Part shown: positions 6,252-6,575 of the stretch, piece after piece
Layout of the letters: every line of letters starts with the position of its first letter
Numbering within the stretch: position 1 is the stretch's first letter
Assembly (NCBI GenBank): GCA_002898995.1
Contig: BEIM01000205.1
Location: forward strand, 1-6,575
DNA: 6,575 nucleotides
Source: a bacterium HR36
GTDB taxonomy: Bacteria > Planctomycetota > Planctomycetia > Gemmatales > HRBIN36
Direction: 5' to 3'
Notes under the pieces: model-generated
The model's input: only the letters and a program-made list of their open reading frames with translations
The model's database searches: none
Told to the model about the DNA's origin: nothing
Made by a program: the position numbers and the translations under genes

Positions 6252-6575
6252 TTCCAGGCACCGAAACGCTTTCTGCTTCGAGAACCCCTGAGAGCAGCCA
6301 CCGGCACGATGCGCGGCGTTCTGCTGGGATATGGGCAGCGTGGCTAATAGCGCTCAGCAGCCTCGGCGGTGCGCCAGCTCAGGCTCAACAAACGCCAGCC
6401 ACCTCGCAAAGCTCCAGCACCCCGTCTTACACCTGGCAAATCAAACTGGAACAGCACGAATTATCAAGCGATCGCCGCGATGCCATCTCTCAGGCCGAAC
6501 GCAAGGCCCTGAACTACATCGCGGGCTGGCTGCGGCAACTTTGGCCCTCCAGCCGTTGGTCTCCCAGCGTTGAGC
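6248..6575 (+). CDS. Probable secreted protein with signal peptide (partial, unrecognised)
   Basis: An open frame runs from here to the right edge with no stop (109 codons if it starts at GTG 6248). I do not recognise the family. Numbered from that GTG, Arg23-Arg24 precede a hydrophobic run GIWAAWLIALSSLGGAPA and an Ala-x-Ala site (AQA, 44-46) before QQTPATS, a typical Sec signal peptide with likely cleavage after Ala46. A Ser/Thr-rich linker and a polar segment (TWQIKLEQHELSSDRRDAI, then KALNYIAGWLRQLWP) follow. The start is uncertain: the same frame has an ATG at 6188, 4 nt after the kinase stop, which would add 20 residues of unlikely composition; the GTG overlaps the stop of the small frame before it. 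Neither has a good ribosome site. The close spacing suggests co-transcription with the kinase, and the product may work at the cell envelope with it. Confidence 0.6.
   Translation, partial: MIPGTETLSASRTPESSHRHDARRSAGIWAAWLIALSSLGGAPAQAQQTPATSQSSSTPSYTWQIKLEQHELSSDRRDAISQAERKALNYIAGWLRQLWPSSRWSPSVE

Noticed and set aside
6331..6573. 80-codon plus-strand frame at the right end
   Set aside because: Low-complexity Gln/Arg/Ser-rich product; the overlapping frame with a signal peptide and no stop is far more protein-like.

Overview
The window reads as ordinary chromosomal DNA of a moderately GC-rich bacterium, most likely a member of the Planctomycetota. The lineage is inferred mainly from the serine/threonine kinase: its N-lobe carries an ELRGV..CLNLWHPHLV stretch, its activation segment reads GLSK...GTVYYMAPE, and it is fused to a membrane domain. 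As I recall, this pattern is typical of the expanded planctomycete kinases. No RNA gene, CRISPR array, insertion sequence or phage gene is visible.

Left part (1-4473), all on the minus strand, in transcription order: mutS (DNA mismatch recognition ATPase, complete, 850 aa), an enoyl-CoA hydratase/isomerase-family (crotonase) protein (258 aa) whose ATG overlaps the mutS stop in an ATGA, and, 86 bp further on, an AMP-forming acyl-CoA synthetase of the ACSF2/FadD type that runs off the left edge (first 353 residues present). The three genes look like one transcription unit. The last two fit fatty-acid or branched-chain acid activation and beta-oxidation-like chemistry; their coupling to a DNA repair gene has no obvious functional logic.

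Middle (4474-4656): a 183-bp divergent intergenic region that must carry the start signals for mutS and for the kinase. It holds an 8-bp inverted repeat whose arms each contain TAAGAT facing its own gene, a small GC-rich palindrome next to one arm, and a short tandem repeat.

Right part (4657-6575), plus strand: a complete 508-aa membrane-anchored Ser/Thr protein kinase with a DCG instead of DFG motif and a Trp-rich, about six-helix C-terminal membrane domain; then a possible 33-codon membrane micropeptide overlapping the kinase 3' end; then a partial gene for a probable secreted or lipid-facing protein with a signal peptide, unrecognised, running off the right edge. The tight spacing suggests these are co-transcribed.

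Nothing here is clearly a new system. The points most worth a second look are the Trp-rich kinase membrane domain, the overlapping small ORF with its GTGA coupling to the secreted protein, the two CxxC pairs in the acyl-CoA synthetase, the one-glutamate crotonase active site, and a perfect 11-bp stem inside mutS just before the Walker A codons.
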